A stretch of 64,000 bases of DNA, taken from NCBI GenBank assembly GCA_009841145.1, contig VXMJ01000062.1:1-64000 (forward strand), read 5' to 3'. The notes under the pieces were generated by a model. It did no database searches, had not been told where the DNA came from, and saw only the letters and a list, made by a program, of their open reading frames with translations. The position numbers were made by a program, and so were the translations under genes. Origin of the DNA: Caldilineaceae bacterium SB0661_bin_34. Lineage in GTDB: Bacteria; Chloroflexota; Anaerolineae; Caldilineales; Caldilineaceae. Of this stretch, positions 48,375 through 57,295 are shown piece by piece; within the stretch, counting starts at the first letter, position 1, and every line of letters starts with the position of its first letter.

Positions 48375-49595
48375 ATGTCAGATATCCAAGTAAGCCTTGC
48401 TACGCGCAACAGGCGTACGCGCACCCTTGGCTGTGTTCTGGTGGATTCAGAGCCGGATCTCCAGCGGTTCGAGCATGCCTTGTCCGCCCACACACTGGTT
48501 GCCCTGGACACTGAAAGCAATTCCGCGCACAGCTATGCATCGCGCATTTGTTTGATGCAGTTTGCCATGACCCGTCGCTACTGGGACGGTCGCGACGGTG
48601 AACTTGAACTTTGGCTGTTGGATCCGGACCGGGTCGACGTCCGCCGTCTGGTTCCGTTGTTTGCCGATCCAAATCGCCGGTTCGTGATGCACGGTGCCCA
48701 GAGCGAGCTGGGGTATCTCCACAAGGAGTTCCGCATCCGCGTCGCGAATCTGTTCGACACCCAAATCGCTGCGCGCCTGGCCGGTTGGACTTCCACCTCC
48801 ATCGGCTCGATTCTGGCGGACGAGTTCCAGGTTCATCAAAGCAAACGGGTTCGCATGTCCGATTGGGGCAAGCGGCCGTTTACGGCAAGTCAGCTTACCT
48901 ACGCTTGCGGTGATGTCGCCTACCTTGTGCCACTGTATCGAAAACTGTTCCACTGCCTGTCGGACTGTAATCGGCTTGCGGAAGGGTTGGCCCACATGGA
49001 GGAGGTCGCGTCCGCCGACTACTCCAGGGTTGGTTCGCGGGACAAAACCTTCTGGGATCACCAGACCACCAAGCAGGTCTCCTTGAAGCACATGGGAGTG
49101 TACAAGTCCTTGTGGGAGTGGCGCGAGCAGATTGCGCTGGCTTGGGACCGGCCGCGCAGTCGAGTGGTGACTGACAAGGTACTGTTGTCGTTGGCTCGCA
49201 ATCAACCTACTACGCGCCGGTCGCTTGAACAATGCAAATGCCTGGATCGCAGACAGGTACGCCTACTGGGGGACGACATTCTGGCATGCATCGAGCAAGG
49301 GCAAAGGCAACGAGTGGCGGTGCGTCCGTTCAAACCGTCCACAACGTCCATCACCGATCGCCGCGAACTTGGGCTGTTCAACGCGCTTCGCAGGTGGCGT
49401 CTGGGCAAGTCCAATGAACGGGGCGTTGATCCGGACATTGTCCTGAGCAAGCACTCGCTCAGGGCCATCGCCGCGGAAGCTCCCATGTCCGTCACCGCCC
49501 TGGCCGGATACCACATCCTGCCGGATTGGAAGCTGGAACAGTACGGACAGGAAGTGGTGGAAATCGTCCAGGGGTTCAGCCAAGTATCCGGCTGA
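48375..49595 (+). CDS. rnd: Ribonuclease D-like 3'-5' exoribonuclease with HRDC region
   Basis: 406 residues from ATG 48375; the frame is open to TTG 48324, but a TATACT box at 48319-48324 overlaps that start, so the later ATG is preferred. DEDD exonuclease motifs: LVALDTESNSAH (Exo I, D-x-E), MHGAQSELGYL (Exo II) and TYACGDVAYLVPLYRKL (Exo III region). The second half has HRDC-like helices (VVTDKVLLSLARNQPTTRRS). RNase D trims tRNA precursors and other RNAs. It is longer than the minimal catalytic fold. Confidence 0.9.
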   Translation: MSDIQVSLATRNRRTRTLGCVLVDSEPDLQRFEHALSAHTLVALDTESNSAHSYASRICLMQFAMTRRYWDGRDGELELWLLDPDRVDVRRLVPLFADPNRRFVMHGAQSELGYLHKEFRIRVANLFDTQIAARLAGWTSTSIGSILADEFQVHQSKRVRMSDWGKRPFTASQLTYACGDVAYLVPLYRKLFHCLSDCNRLAEGLAHMEEVASADYSRVGSRDKTFWDHQTTKQVSLKHMGVYKSLWEWREQIALAWDRPRSRVVTDKVLLSLARNQPTTRRSLEQCKCLDRRQVRLLGDDILACIEQGQRQRVAVRPFKPSTTSITDRRELGLFNALRRWRLGKSNERGVDPDIVLSKHSLRAIAAEAPMSVTALAGYHILPDWKLEQYGQEVVEIVQGFSQVSG

Positions 49596-49720
49596 CAGTG
49601 GCACCATCCCGGATATAGGGTTTCTGCTTGCTTGTCGGCAGGCACTCGGCCCACACCATTGCACCGGAACCCGAGCCTGCAGGGACAAGGTGGTTGTTGG
49701 CTGTCCAGGACGAAACAGCC

Positions 49721-50719
49721 GTGGATTTTGAGATTCGCTCCTTCCATCCTGTTGACGAAGAGTATCAGGCATGTCTGGCTGTCCAGGCGTGCTACCCCGA
49801 AGACCGGCAGGACACTCTGGACGAGTGGAAGTACGTTGACAAAACTGCACGCAAGGACGCGTTGCGTGTCAGGTTCGTACTTGTGTTGGACAGTGCCATC
49901 ATCGGTTACGGCGTCGTTGCCGACCCCTATTGGTTGGATGTGAAGGACCGCATCCAGTTTGCTCACACCGTGCATCCCGACCACGAAGGATTGGTCGCGG
50001 AACGCAAGCCGATCCACGACCATGTGGAACGGTATGTTCTGAGTGTTGTCTCCGACCGGCCGGTCAAGGTTCTGTTGACCCATGCGCGTGAGGACAACAA
50101 GGTCAAGGTTGGCTGGTTGACGGACAACGGCTATCGGACCGTGAGGCGGTCTCCGTCTTCGTCACTGGACGTGGCCGCCTTCGATTTTGGGAAGTGGGGA
50201 GGTTGCGTCGAGAACGTTGAGGCTTCAGGGATTGTGTTCCTTTCTCGTGCCTACTTGCAGAAGCATGATCCTGACTGGCATGCAAAACTGTATGGGGCAT
50301 GGGTGGAAATCAAACTTGACGCGCCCACCGCAAACGAGCGAAGGCCTATTTCGGTTGACGAATTCGACAGGATGCTGAACAGCCCTGCCATGTGCCCGGA
50401 GACCAACCTGATTGCCGTGGACAACGGTGCACGCGCGGCAAGTTGCTCCGGGTTTGGACCTTACGCAGGACTGACGTTCGCCAATCCCTCGCTGCACAAT
50501 TCAACGATCTGGGGGACTCGGTATACCGGTGTCCGACGTGCTTGGCGCCGCAGGGGGATCGCCACGGCGATCAAGTTGAAGTCGATTGCCCAGGGACGCG
50601 ACATGGGGTGTGTTCGGATGAGGACCAGCAATGAAGAGAACAACCCCATGTATGGCATCAACAGCGCGTTGGGATTCGAATCCGGGCCGGCTTGGAAGGA
50701 GTACAAAAAACTCCTGTAA
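49721..50719 (+). CDS. GNAT-like acetyltransferase, copy 1 of a tandem triplet
   Basis: 332 residues from GTG 49721, chosen because the product then starts like its two paralogues and an AGGA lies ten bases upstream; the frame itself opens at 49628. It begins FEIRSFHPVDEEYQACLAVQ and ends with the acetyl-CoA-binding block VRRAWRRRGIATAIKLKSIA and SNEENNPMYGINSALGFES. The length suggests two GNAT-like halves, with the N-terminal one lacking a clear CoA loop. It is strongly similar to the genes at 51145 and 52782. Acceptor substrate unknown; tandem copies suggest duplication under selection or drift. Confidence 0.85.
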   Translation: MDFEIRSFHPVDEEYQACLAVQACYPEDRQDTLDEWKYVDKTARKDALRVRFVLVLDSAIIGYGVVADPYWLDVKDRIQFAHTVHPDHEGLVAERKPIHDHVERYVLSVVSDRPVKVLLTHAREDNKVKVGWLTDNGYRTVRRSPSSSLDVAAFDFGKWGGCVENVEASGIVFLSRAYLQKHDPDWHAKLYGAWVEIKLDAPTANERRPISVDEFDRMLNSPAMCPETNLIAVDNGARAASCSGFGPYAGLTFANPSLHNSTIWGTRYTGVRRAWRRRGIATAIKLKSIAQGRDMGCVRMRTSNEENNPMYGINSALGFESGPAWKEYKKLL

Positions 50720-51144
50720 CCGACCCGACAATGGACGCTCAAGGAGAACTCGCCGGCCGAAAGCCAGCGCCGATGGATCCATCGCAACTGTTCAACCTTT
50801 CAGCAACGTACGGCCCGACTGCCGTGAGCCGGGGCCTTCCAACACTGCCAAGTTGGTGTCGGGGGTAGTCCGCAATGCCGAGAGCCGATCCGGAAACGGT
50901 CCCGGGCATGCATTCAGGCAAGGGAATCACTGCATCCGGCTCTGGCTGGATCCTGACTCACAACCGGAAGGGCACGGACATCGCCCAGGGGTTTTGCCTA
51001 AAGTCCCGCGGGCAAAGACCGCATTGTTGACACCACTGACCACCCGGTTATAGAGTCGGCGCCCTTTGGCAGGCTTGGGATCCCGATGCGTCAAACCGAG
51101 CCACCAAAGCAAGTCGGTATTCGGCACTCTGGAAGGAGACAGTC
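50720..51144. other. Intergenic stretch between GNAT copies 1 and 2, nothing recognised
   Basis: About 425 bp. Open frames through it show no family and the composition is similar to the surroundings. It may hold a promoter for copy 2 near its end, where AAGGAG precedes the GTG. No inverted repeat of note is seen. Confidence 0.4.
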
Positions 51145-52146
51145 GTGGAATTCGGAATCCGCCCGTTCAATCCTGTTGACGAAGAGTATCTGGCGTGCCT
51201 CGCGATCGGGAATGCATGCTGGCCGGAGTATCCGCCCAATACGCTGGAACAGTGGAAATACAGGGACGAGACGGTGCGCAAGGACAAGTTCAGGGCCAGG
51301 TTTGTCCTCTTGTTGGACGGTGTCATCATCGGTTGGGGTGATGTCTCGGACCCTTATTGGCTGAAGGTGGAGGGCCGAATCCAATTCAGCCACAACGTCC
51401 ATCCGAATTACGAAGAGTTGGTTGTAGATCGGCTTCCAATCCACATCCACGTTGAACGACATGTCCTGAAACTCATCTCCGACCGGACGACCGAGGTCCT
51501 GTTGACAGGTGCACGCGAAGACAAGACGGCAAGGGTCAACTGGTTAATTGACAGCGGTTATGCGGCGGTGATGCGTTATCCCTCCGCGTCGCTGGACGTG
51601 GCCACCTTCGATTTTGGTGCGTGGGAAGGCTTTGTCGAAAAGGTCGAGTCTTCCGGCATCGAGTTCCATACGCTTGCCCATCTGCAGGAACATGACCCGG
51701 ACTGGCATGCCAAGTTGCACGAAGCATGGGTGGAGATTGACCTTGATGTCCCCGGTCCCAACGAGCCGAAACCCGTACCGATCGACGAATTCGACAAGAT
51801 GCTGAAGAGTCCGAGCCTGTGCCCGGAGACCAACATGATCGCCGTGGACAACAGCTCGTTGCCCGAAGGCGGTTCCGGGTTCGGGCCCTACGCGGGGTTG
51901 ACCTGTGTCAATCCCGCTGTAAGTGATTCATCGGTTTGGGACATTTGGCTGACCGGCGTCCGCCGGGACTGGCGCCGCAAAGGCATTGCCACGGCCATCA
52001 AACTGAAGTCGATTGCCCAAGCCCGCGACATGGGCGGCGCACGGTTCGAAACCGGCAACGAAGAGAACAATCCCATGTACGACATCAACCTTAAGTTGGG
52101 GTTCAAGCCCTCTCCGGCTTGGCAGGACTACGAGAAGCAGCTGTAA
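51145..52146 (+). CDS. GNAT-like acetyltransferase, copy 2 of a tandem triplet
   Basis: 333 residues from GTG 51145 with AAGGAG about eight bases upstream. It opens MEFGIRPFNPVDEEYLACLA, and its acetyl-CoA block is VRRDWRRKGIATAIKLKSIA, followed by NEENNPMYDINLKLGF. It is a close paralogue of copy 1: equal length and the same block order, with scattered replacements throughout. It is followed by about 630 bp containing a TnpB remnant before copy 3. Confidence 0.88.
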   Translation: MEFGIRPFNPVDEEYLACLAIGNACWPEYPPNTLEQWKYRDETVRKDKFRARFVLLLDGVIIGWGDVSDPYWLKVEGRIQFSHNVHPNYEELVVDRLPIHIHVERHVLKLISDRTTEVLLTGAREDKTARVNWLIDSGYAAVMRYPSASLDVATFDFGAWEGFVEKVESSGIEFHTLAHLQEHDPDWHAKLHEAWVEIDLDVPGPNEPKPVPIDEFDKMLKSPSLCPETNMIAVDNSSLPEGGSGFGPYAGLTCVNPAVSDSSVWDIWLTGVRRDWRRKGIATAIKLKSIAQARDMGGARFETGNEENNPMYDINLKLGFKPSPAWQDYEKQL

Positions 52147-52513
52147 CCAACTCCGGTTGTCAACAGCCGTCCGGATCGAGTCGACTGTAGCCGCCGCGCT
52201 CCTGTAGGATCGTCACCGGTTGTACAGAAATTGTCGGGCAAGACACAACCGAGGGGCCGGATCATCGACTGCACCATGTGCTTGGCCTACCTGCGAACGC
52301 AGGGAGTTCCGAAGGGTTCGCAGGTTTAGGAGCAAGGGATGTGCCCAAACCGGAAAACTGTCTCCGGTGCCAAGCCGGGCCGACATGCCTGCAAGGGGAA
52401 AGTAACTGCTCGTTGCAATCCGTGGATATTTCTTGGAAATTGGTACAATTGAACCATCTTCCGCGCGGTACCATGCGCTCCCTGAAGCACGCGGACCCGG
52501 TGCAACGGACCCC

Positions 52514-52762
52514 ATGCTCAGCGCCTTCCTTCCTGCAACGATCCAGGCCGACGGCACTCCCCGCGGCCTGATCAAGGGGCACCGCATTGCTCTGTGTCCC
52601 AACGACCGGCAGGCCTCCCTGATGGCCGAGCACGCGGGCTGGGCGCGGGTGGCCTCCAACTGGGCCATCGACCGCTTCGCCGAAGCCTGGTTCACCGGCG
52701 AGGGCAATGACAACGAGTGGCTCTCGGACATGGATCTGCGCAGGCAGTTGAGATTGCCATAG
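52514..52762 (+). pseudogene. Truncated TnpB/IS605 OrfB N-terminal remnant
   Basis: About 82 codons ending in a stop. The segment LIKGHRIALCPNDRQASLMA followed by EHAGWARVASNWAIDRFAEAW matches the helix-turn-helix beginning of IS200/IS605-type OrfB (TnpB-like) proteins, which normally continue for 350-400 residues with RuvC motifs. Nothing of the nuclease domain remains, and the frame stops 20 bp before GNAT copy 3. The 370 bp upstream (52147-52513) contain no gene. It is probably the scar of an insertion between two GNAT copies. Confidence 0.7.
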
Positions 52763-52781
52763 GTTCTGGAGATCGGAGTGT

Positions 52782-53789
52782 ATGGGATTCGACATTCGGG
52801 AGTTCAAGCCGGTTGACGAAGAGTGCCGCGAGTGGCTTGCGGTCGGTGCTGCCTACGTGCCCGACCGTCCCCCAGACACCCTGGAGCACTTTCGAGCCCG
52901 TTTGGCAACCGGGGGCAAGGACCGGTTGCCGCACCTGTTCGTGGCAACCATGGACGCAAAGGTTGTCGGATGCGGCCAGGTGTACAAACCGAACTGGATT
53001 GGAATCCAGGATTGCATGACGTATGACTTCATGCTCTACCCCGCTCTGGAAGACCTTATGGTTGGCGGACAGGCGATTCACTCGCACGTGGAGGCCTATG
53101 TCCTGAAGCAAATCGCGGGCCTGAAGGGCGGCGTGCTCAGTCTCAAGGTGCGCGGAGATCGGCAACCGCGCGTTGACTGGCTTGAGGTGAACGGATATGT
53201 GTGCCTCCAACGCGAACTGAACTCCACCTTGGATGTTCAGGGATTTGACTTTGGTCCTTGGGCGGGACGAATCCAGGCGGCGGAGAAAGCAGGTTTTGCA
53301 TTCCATTCCCTTCCGCACCTTATGCAGAGCGACCCGGCGTGGTGCTCCAAACTGCACTGCGCCTGGCTCGACGTCGACGCGGATGTTCCACGTCCGTATG
53401 GCCCTCCTGCGATGACGGAGGCCGGATTCGCAAGCGGTTTGAGCGGTCCCGGCAAGTCGTTGGACACGTGGATGATCGCGGTCGACTGCACCCAGTCCAA
53501 CGGAGGCGGTGACTTTGGACCGTATGCGGCCTTCACGGCAGCCAATAGATTTCCCGGCACGCCAACCGTCTGGGACATCCGCCTGACCGGGGTCTGCCGC
53601 GCTTGGCGCCGGAGGGGTCTGGCGTTCGCGCTGAAACTCAAGTCGATTGAACAGGCTCAACGGGAAGGAGCAACCATGATCGTGACCGGCAACGAAGAAA
53701 ACAACCCGATGCTGGCTATCAACCAGCGGCTGGGCTTCGTACCCGCAGTGACGATCCTGCAGTATGAAAAGCGAATATCCGTATCCTGA
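52782..53789 (+). CDS. GNAT-like acetyltransferase, copy 3 of a tandem triplet
   Basis: 335 residues from ATG 52782 with GGAG five bases upstream. It opens MGFDIREFKPVDEECREWLA and has the acetyl-CoA block VCRAWRRRGLAFALKLKSIE, then NEENNPMLAINQRLGF. It is the most divergent of the three: the interior differs more from copies 1 and 2 than these do from each other. It directly follows the TnpB remnant. A formamidase-like gene with a strong ribosome-binding site follows after 30 bp, so the two may share a transcript. Confidence 0.87.
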   Translation: MGFDIREFKPVDEECREWLAVGAAYVPDRPPDTLEHFRARLATGGKDRLPHLFVATMDAKVVGCGQVYKPNWIGIQDCMTYDFMLYPALEDLMVGGQAIHSHVEAYVLKQIAGLKGGVLSLKVRGDRQPRVDWLEVNGYVCLQRELNSTLDVQGFDFGPWAGRIQAAEKAGFAFHSLPHLMQSDPAWCSKLHCAWLDVDADVPRPYGPPAMTEAGFASGLSGPGKSLDTWMIAVDCTQSNGGGDFGPYAAFTAANRFPGTPTVWDIRLTGVCRAWRRRGLAFALKLKSIEQAQREGATMIVTGNEENNPMLAINQRLGFVPAVTILQYEKRISVS

Positions 53790-53819
53790 AGCATTGTCTG
53801 ACACCAAGGAGGGATCCAC

Positions 53820-54773
53820 ATGGCACTGGTTGAATATGCTCCATCCCGGTGGTTCAATACCATCGGCACACACGAACCCGTGTGTCATCTGAAACCCGGA
53901 GACGTAGTGCGGACTCGCACCGTCGATGCCGGCGGCACGGACCATCGCGGTGAAACCGTGGCCGGCCGGCCCAATCCGATGACCGGACCGTTCCATGTCG
54001 AGGGGGCAGAGCCGGGTGACGCGCTAGTCATGCACCTGATCGCCATCAGGCCGGACCGCAGCACGGGGTGGACCAGGAACATACTGGCCGGAGACGTACT
54101 TGATCCGGACTATCTTCAGGGGCTGCCGGTGCCTTCTCCTGCCCTTACGGTTTGGGACGTCGACGCGGCGGCCGGCCTGGTTCGCGTGTCCGATGGCGAA
54201 GCCTTCCCGTGGCAGTCAATGGACCCCATGCTTGGATGCTTCGGCGTGGCACCGGCAGGAGGGGAGGCAATCAGCACGGCCACTCCCGGACCTCATGGCG
54301 GAAACATGGACTACCGCGGATGGCGTGACGGCGTCACGGCACTGTTTCCGGTATCGGTACCGGGGGCTCTGCTCTACCTGGGTGATGTGCATGCCCTCCA
54401 GGGCGACGGCGAGATCGTGGGGACCGGCATCGAAATTTCCGCCGAAGTGGAGTTCAGTGTTGACGTGGTCAAGAACCAGGGCCTGCGTTGGCCGCGCGGG
54501 TACAACGATACCGACATCTTCGTGGCCGGCAGCGCCCGGCCCCTGGATCAGGCCACACGGCATGCCACCACCGAAGTGTCTCGTTGGCTTGTTGACGAAT
54601 GCGGCTACGATTTGGAGCGGGTCCATCTGATGATGGGGCAGCAGGTCAGATACGACCTTGGCAACATCTACGATCCGGCCTACACCATGGTCTGTCGGTT
54701 GTCACGCGCCATGTTGGCGGACTGGAACCTGGACCCGAGCCGGACGGGGCTGTTGCCGGCCTACACCGGATGA
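53820..54773 (+). CDS. Acetamidase/formamidase family protein
   Basis: 317 residues. An AAGGAGG precedes the ATG at 53820. Family features are a first half with PGDVVRTRTVDAGGTDHRG, HLIAIRPDRSTGWTRN, the HGGNMDYRGWRDGVTALFPV block in the centre and GDVHALQGDGEIVGTGIE. It hydrolyses formamide, acetamide or a related short amide to ammonia and the acid. Some family members act on other amides, so the substrate is unconfirmed. It may share a transcript with GNAT copy 3. Confidence 0.9.
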   Translation: MALVEYAPSRWFNTIGTHEPVCHLKPGDVVRTRTVDAGGTDHRGETVAGRPNPMTGPFHVEGAEPGDALVMHLIAIRPDRSTGWTRNILAGDVLDPDYLQGLPVPSPALTVWDVDAAAGLVRVSDGEAFPWQSMDPMLGCFGVAPAGGEAISTATPGPHGGNMDYRGWRDGVTALFPVSVPGALLYLGDVHALQGDGEIVGTGIEISAEVEFSVDVVKNQGLRWPRGYNDTDIFVAGSARPLDQATRHATTEVSRWLVDECGYDLERVHLMMGQQVRYDLGNIYDPAYTMVCRLSRAMLADWNLDPSRTGLLPAYTG

Positions 54774-55352
54774 TGCCATTGCCCAGTGCGGACGGTGTGG
54801 CTGGCCTTGACCACGACATCTCACTCTGCGCACTGTGCCCGGCAGGCTGGATTGCCCCTTCGCCGAACTTGTGCAGTCCGCTCCAGTCCCAAGGCTCGCC
54901 GATCTTCCACGCGAACACCGGGAACCGACGGTCACGGCCTTTGGCACTGCTCAGGATGCTATTCGCTATGCGCATTGCACTGTTGATTCGTTGGCTGGAG
55001 TTCACTCCCTCCGTGTGTTTCGGAGTACTCCTTACTGATGCCAAAGAGGCAGCCAATTCCCGTATATCACCTTTGATCAATCCTAATACAAGCTTGTGAG
55101 ACCATTGGAACAAGCAAGTTGTATTGGGGCTGGTTATACCAACTCGATTGGTTCGCATAAATTTCATGCAGGTTTCGGAGTTTGCATGATGCATCTTGGC
55201 CTGTGACGCATCCATGAGCGCATACGCGAGCAAGACACCATACGGATGGCAGGCTTCCGGGATCGGGCTTGATCGGATGTCAAGGTGTCCCAATCCCGCC
55301 ACACGGAGGCCTGCACCGTCTCCTCTTGGGCATGCAACCAGACCGTCCGGGT
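54774..55352. other. Gene-free intergenic stretch, partly AT-richer
   Basis: About 580 bp between convergent genes. From about 55050 to 55190 the sequence is more AT-rich than its surroundings. A minus-strand frame running to about 55533 overlaps the dehydrogenase and has no family support. Nothing assignable; a terminator is expected but not evident. Confidence 0.4.
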
Positions 55353-56351
55353 TCAAGCCTGCATGCGGCAGTTGCCCCTGCCCAGAACCTCCGGGTTGAC
55401 GACGCTGTCCGGCACTTGCCCCATGAGAACGGATGCAACATTTTGGGCGGTTCGGGTAGCCAGGGTTCGGAGGGATTCTTCGGAGAGGAACGCGGAGTGT
55501 GGCGTCATCAGCACATTGGGATGGTCTCTCCACGGGATGTCGGCGACTGGAGGTTCGATGGTCAAAACGTCCAATACCGCTCCGGCAATGGAACCGGACA
55601 TCAGTGCGCGGTTCAAGGCCGGTTCGTCAATGATGGCACCGCGCGAGGTGTTGATCAGGACCGCGGAATCCTTCATGGCCGCAAAGGCGCGGTCGTCGAA
55701 CAGTCCCGCTGTTGCCGGGGTCAGCGGCGCGTGGATGGAAAGCCAGTCGGACCGTTCCAACAGGTCTTGGAAGGACTGGGCTAGGGCCACGCCATCGGGC
55801 AAGGCCGCGGCCGCCAGGCGTGGGGTATAAGCAAGCACTTTCAGGCCAAAGGCCTGCGCTTTTGGCACAAGGTGCTGGGCCGTGTTGCCAAATCCCAGCA
55901 AGCCCAGTGTCTGGCCGCGCAGCTGCCTTAGGGGAATAGATGTGGCCCGAGACCACTCGCCCCGTTTGACCGAGTTGTCGAGGGCGGGAAGTTGGCGTGA
56001 GAGAGCCAGGATTCCTGCCATCACCTGGTCTGTCAATTCGTCCAGGCAGAAGTCGGGCACGTTGGCGACCACGATACCCAGTTCCGTGGCCAGGGCAATC
56101 GGAATGTTGTCCAATCCGATTCCATACCGGGCAATCGTGCGGCATTGTTCCGCTGCCGACACCACTTCCGGCGGAATCGTCCTCCAACACGTCATAATCG
56201 CATCGGCATCCCGGACGTGGTCCACCATCTGATCGTCCGAGCAGCCCGGTGCAATTTCCAGGACGGCGTCCAGAGGATCCAGAACCTCGAGTTCAGCCTC
56301 CAGGGAGGACCATCCGATATCCGTGACGTAAACTTTGAACTGTGGTGACAT
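55353..56351 (-). CDS. D-isomer-specific 2-hydroxyacid dehydrogenase family protein
   Basis: 332 residues from ATG 56351. NAD-binding motif TLGLLGFGNTAQHLVPKAQA (G-x-G-x-x-A-type), catalytic Arg in INTSRGAIIDE, the Glu in DVLTIEPP and His in LMTPHSAFLSEES. The N-terminal catalytic lobe has IARYGIGLDNIPI. This is the family of phosphoglycerate, glyoxylate and related 2-ketoacid reductases; it lacks the C-terminal ACT domain of most SerA proteins, so serine synthesis is unlikely. It is divergent from lysZ, whose promoter overlaps its start. Confidence 0.9.
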   Translation of the reverse strand: MSPQFKVYVTDIGWSSLEAELEVLDPLDAVLEIAPGCSDDQMVDHVRDADAIMTCWRTIPPEVVSAAEQCRTIARYGIGLDNIPIALATELGIVVANVPDFCLDELTDQVMAGILALSRQLPALDNSVKRGEWSRATSIPLRQLRGQTLGLLGFGNTAQHLVPKAQAFGLKVLAYTPRLAAAALPDGVALAQSFQDLLERSDWLSIHAPLTPATAGLFDDRAFAAMKDSAVLINTSRGAIIDEPALNRALMSGSIAGAVLDVLTIEPPVADIPWRDHPNVLMTPHSAFLSEESLRTLATRTAQNVASVLMGQVPDSVVNPEVLGRGNCRMQA

Positions 56352-56364
56352 CAAACCGTATAAT
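56335..56364 (+). promoter_or_regulatory. Sigma-70-type promoter for lysZ-lysJ
   Basis: TTGAAC at 56335-56340 and a perfect TATAAT at 56359-56364 with an 18-bp spacer. This is the best promoter match seen in the window. The -35 and the spacer overlap the first codons of the divergent dehydrogenase gene (start 56351), so polymerase at this site could interfere with the divergent start. The predicted leader to lysZ is about 120 bases. Confidence 0.55.
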
Positions 56365-56488
56365 CGCCGTCGGATGGCTCTGGCGGTGCCGACCCAACCA
56401 GGATGTGTGAGTATAGCAACGGGCGGTTCCGCAGCATGACTGGGCGTTTGAACCTACGACGGTGCGGGCCTGGCTTGGATTCGGGACC

Positions 56489-57295
56489 ATGTTGATCGTC
56501 AAGGCTGGCGGTGGGTTGTCCATCTCGATGGAAGCCGTAGCCGACGACCTGGCAAGAGTGGTGAACCAGGGCGAACAACTCGTGTTCGTCCACGGGGCCG
56601 CGGAACACACAAACGCAGTATCCGAAGCGCTGGGCCATCCTCCAGAGTTCGTTGAAGGCCGTAACGGATTGACCAGCCGACGTACGGACCGGAGGACACT
56701 GGAAATCTTCCTCATGGTCTACTGCGGCCAGATCAACAAGCTGTGGGTCGAGGCATTGCAGAAGCGTGGGGTAAATGCGGTCGGCTTGAGCGGGTTGGAC
56801 GGTCGGCTTGTCCGCGGCACGCGCAAGAGTAGGATACGGGTACGCAAAGGCAATCGCTGGGTAATGATCCGGGACGACTGGACCGGAACCGTAGACCATG
56901 TGGACACCCGTCTGGTTCAGCTGCTCCTAAGAGAAGGGTTTATTCCGGTGCTGACTCCGCCGGCCCTCTCCCACGACAACGAGGCCATCAATGTGGACGG
57001 TGATCGGATCGCAGCGCACATGGCCGTCTCCTTGCAGGCGGACATACTGCTCTATCTCAGCGATGTGGCGGGGCTTTTGCGGTCGTATCCTGATGAGTCA
57101 ACCTTGATTTCGTCAATCAAGCCGAATCAGATCGACCAGTTCATCGATCTTGCCGAAGGGCGCATGAAACGGAAGGTGATGGGTGCCAAGGATGCCCTGC
57201 AACAAGGGGTTGGCGAAGTTGTGATCGCGGATGGACGGGTGGAAGACCCAGTCACCAAGGCGTTGGTCGAGGCTCACGGAACCCATATCGGATGA
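56489..57295 (+). CDS. lysZ: LysW-aminoadipate kinase (LysZ; may act as ArgB-like LysW-glutamate kinase)
   Basis: 268 residues from ATG 56489 (MLIVKAGGGLSI), preferred over the earlier in-frame GTG at 56462. Amino-acid kinase fold: VFVHGAAEHTNAV near the N-terminus, LLLREGFIPVLTPPALS, NVDGDRIAAHMAVSLQADIL, and the C-terminal GRMKRKVMGAKDAL. In the LysW pathway it phosphorylates the side-chain carboxyl of the carrier-bound aminoadipate (or glutamate). Its stop overlaps the lysJ start by four bases. Distinction between the lysine and arginine role is not possible from sequence by eye. Confidence 0.85.
   Translation: MLIVKAGGGLSISMEAVADDLARVVNQGEQLVFVHGAAEHTNAVSEALGHPPEFVEGRNGLTSRRTDRRTLEIFLMVYCGQINKLWVEALQKRGVNAVGLSGLDGRLVRGTRKSRIRVRKGNRWVMIRDDWTGTVDHVDTRLVQLLLREGFIPVLTPPALSHDNEAINVDGDRIAAHMAVSLQADILLYLSDVAGLLRSYPDESTLISSIKPNQIDQFIDLAEGRMKRKVMGAKDALQQGVGEVVIADGRVEDPVTKALVEAHGTHIG

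Noticed and set aside
50672-50683. GGATTCGAATCC, resembling a tRNA T-arm
   Set aside because: It lies inside the C-terminal coding region of GNAT copy 1, and no acceptor stem or anticodon arm surrounds it.
54646-55533. 295-codon minus-strand open frame across the formamidase end and the following gap
   Set aside because: Overlaps two well-supported genes and has no recognisable motif.
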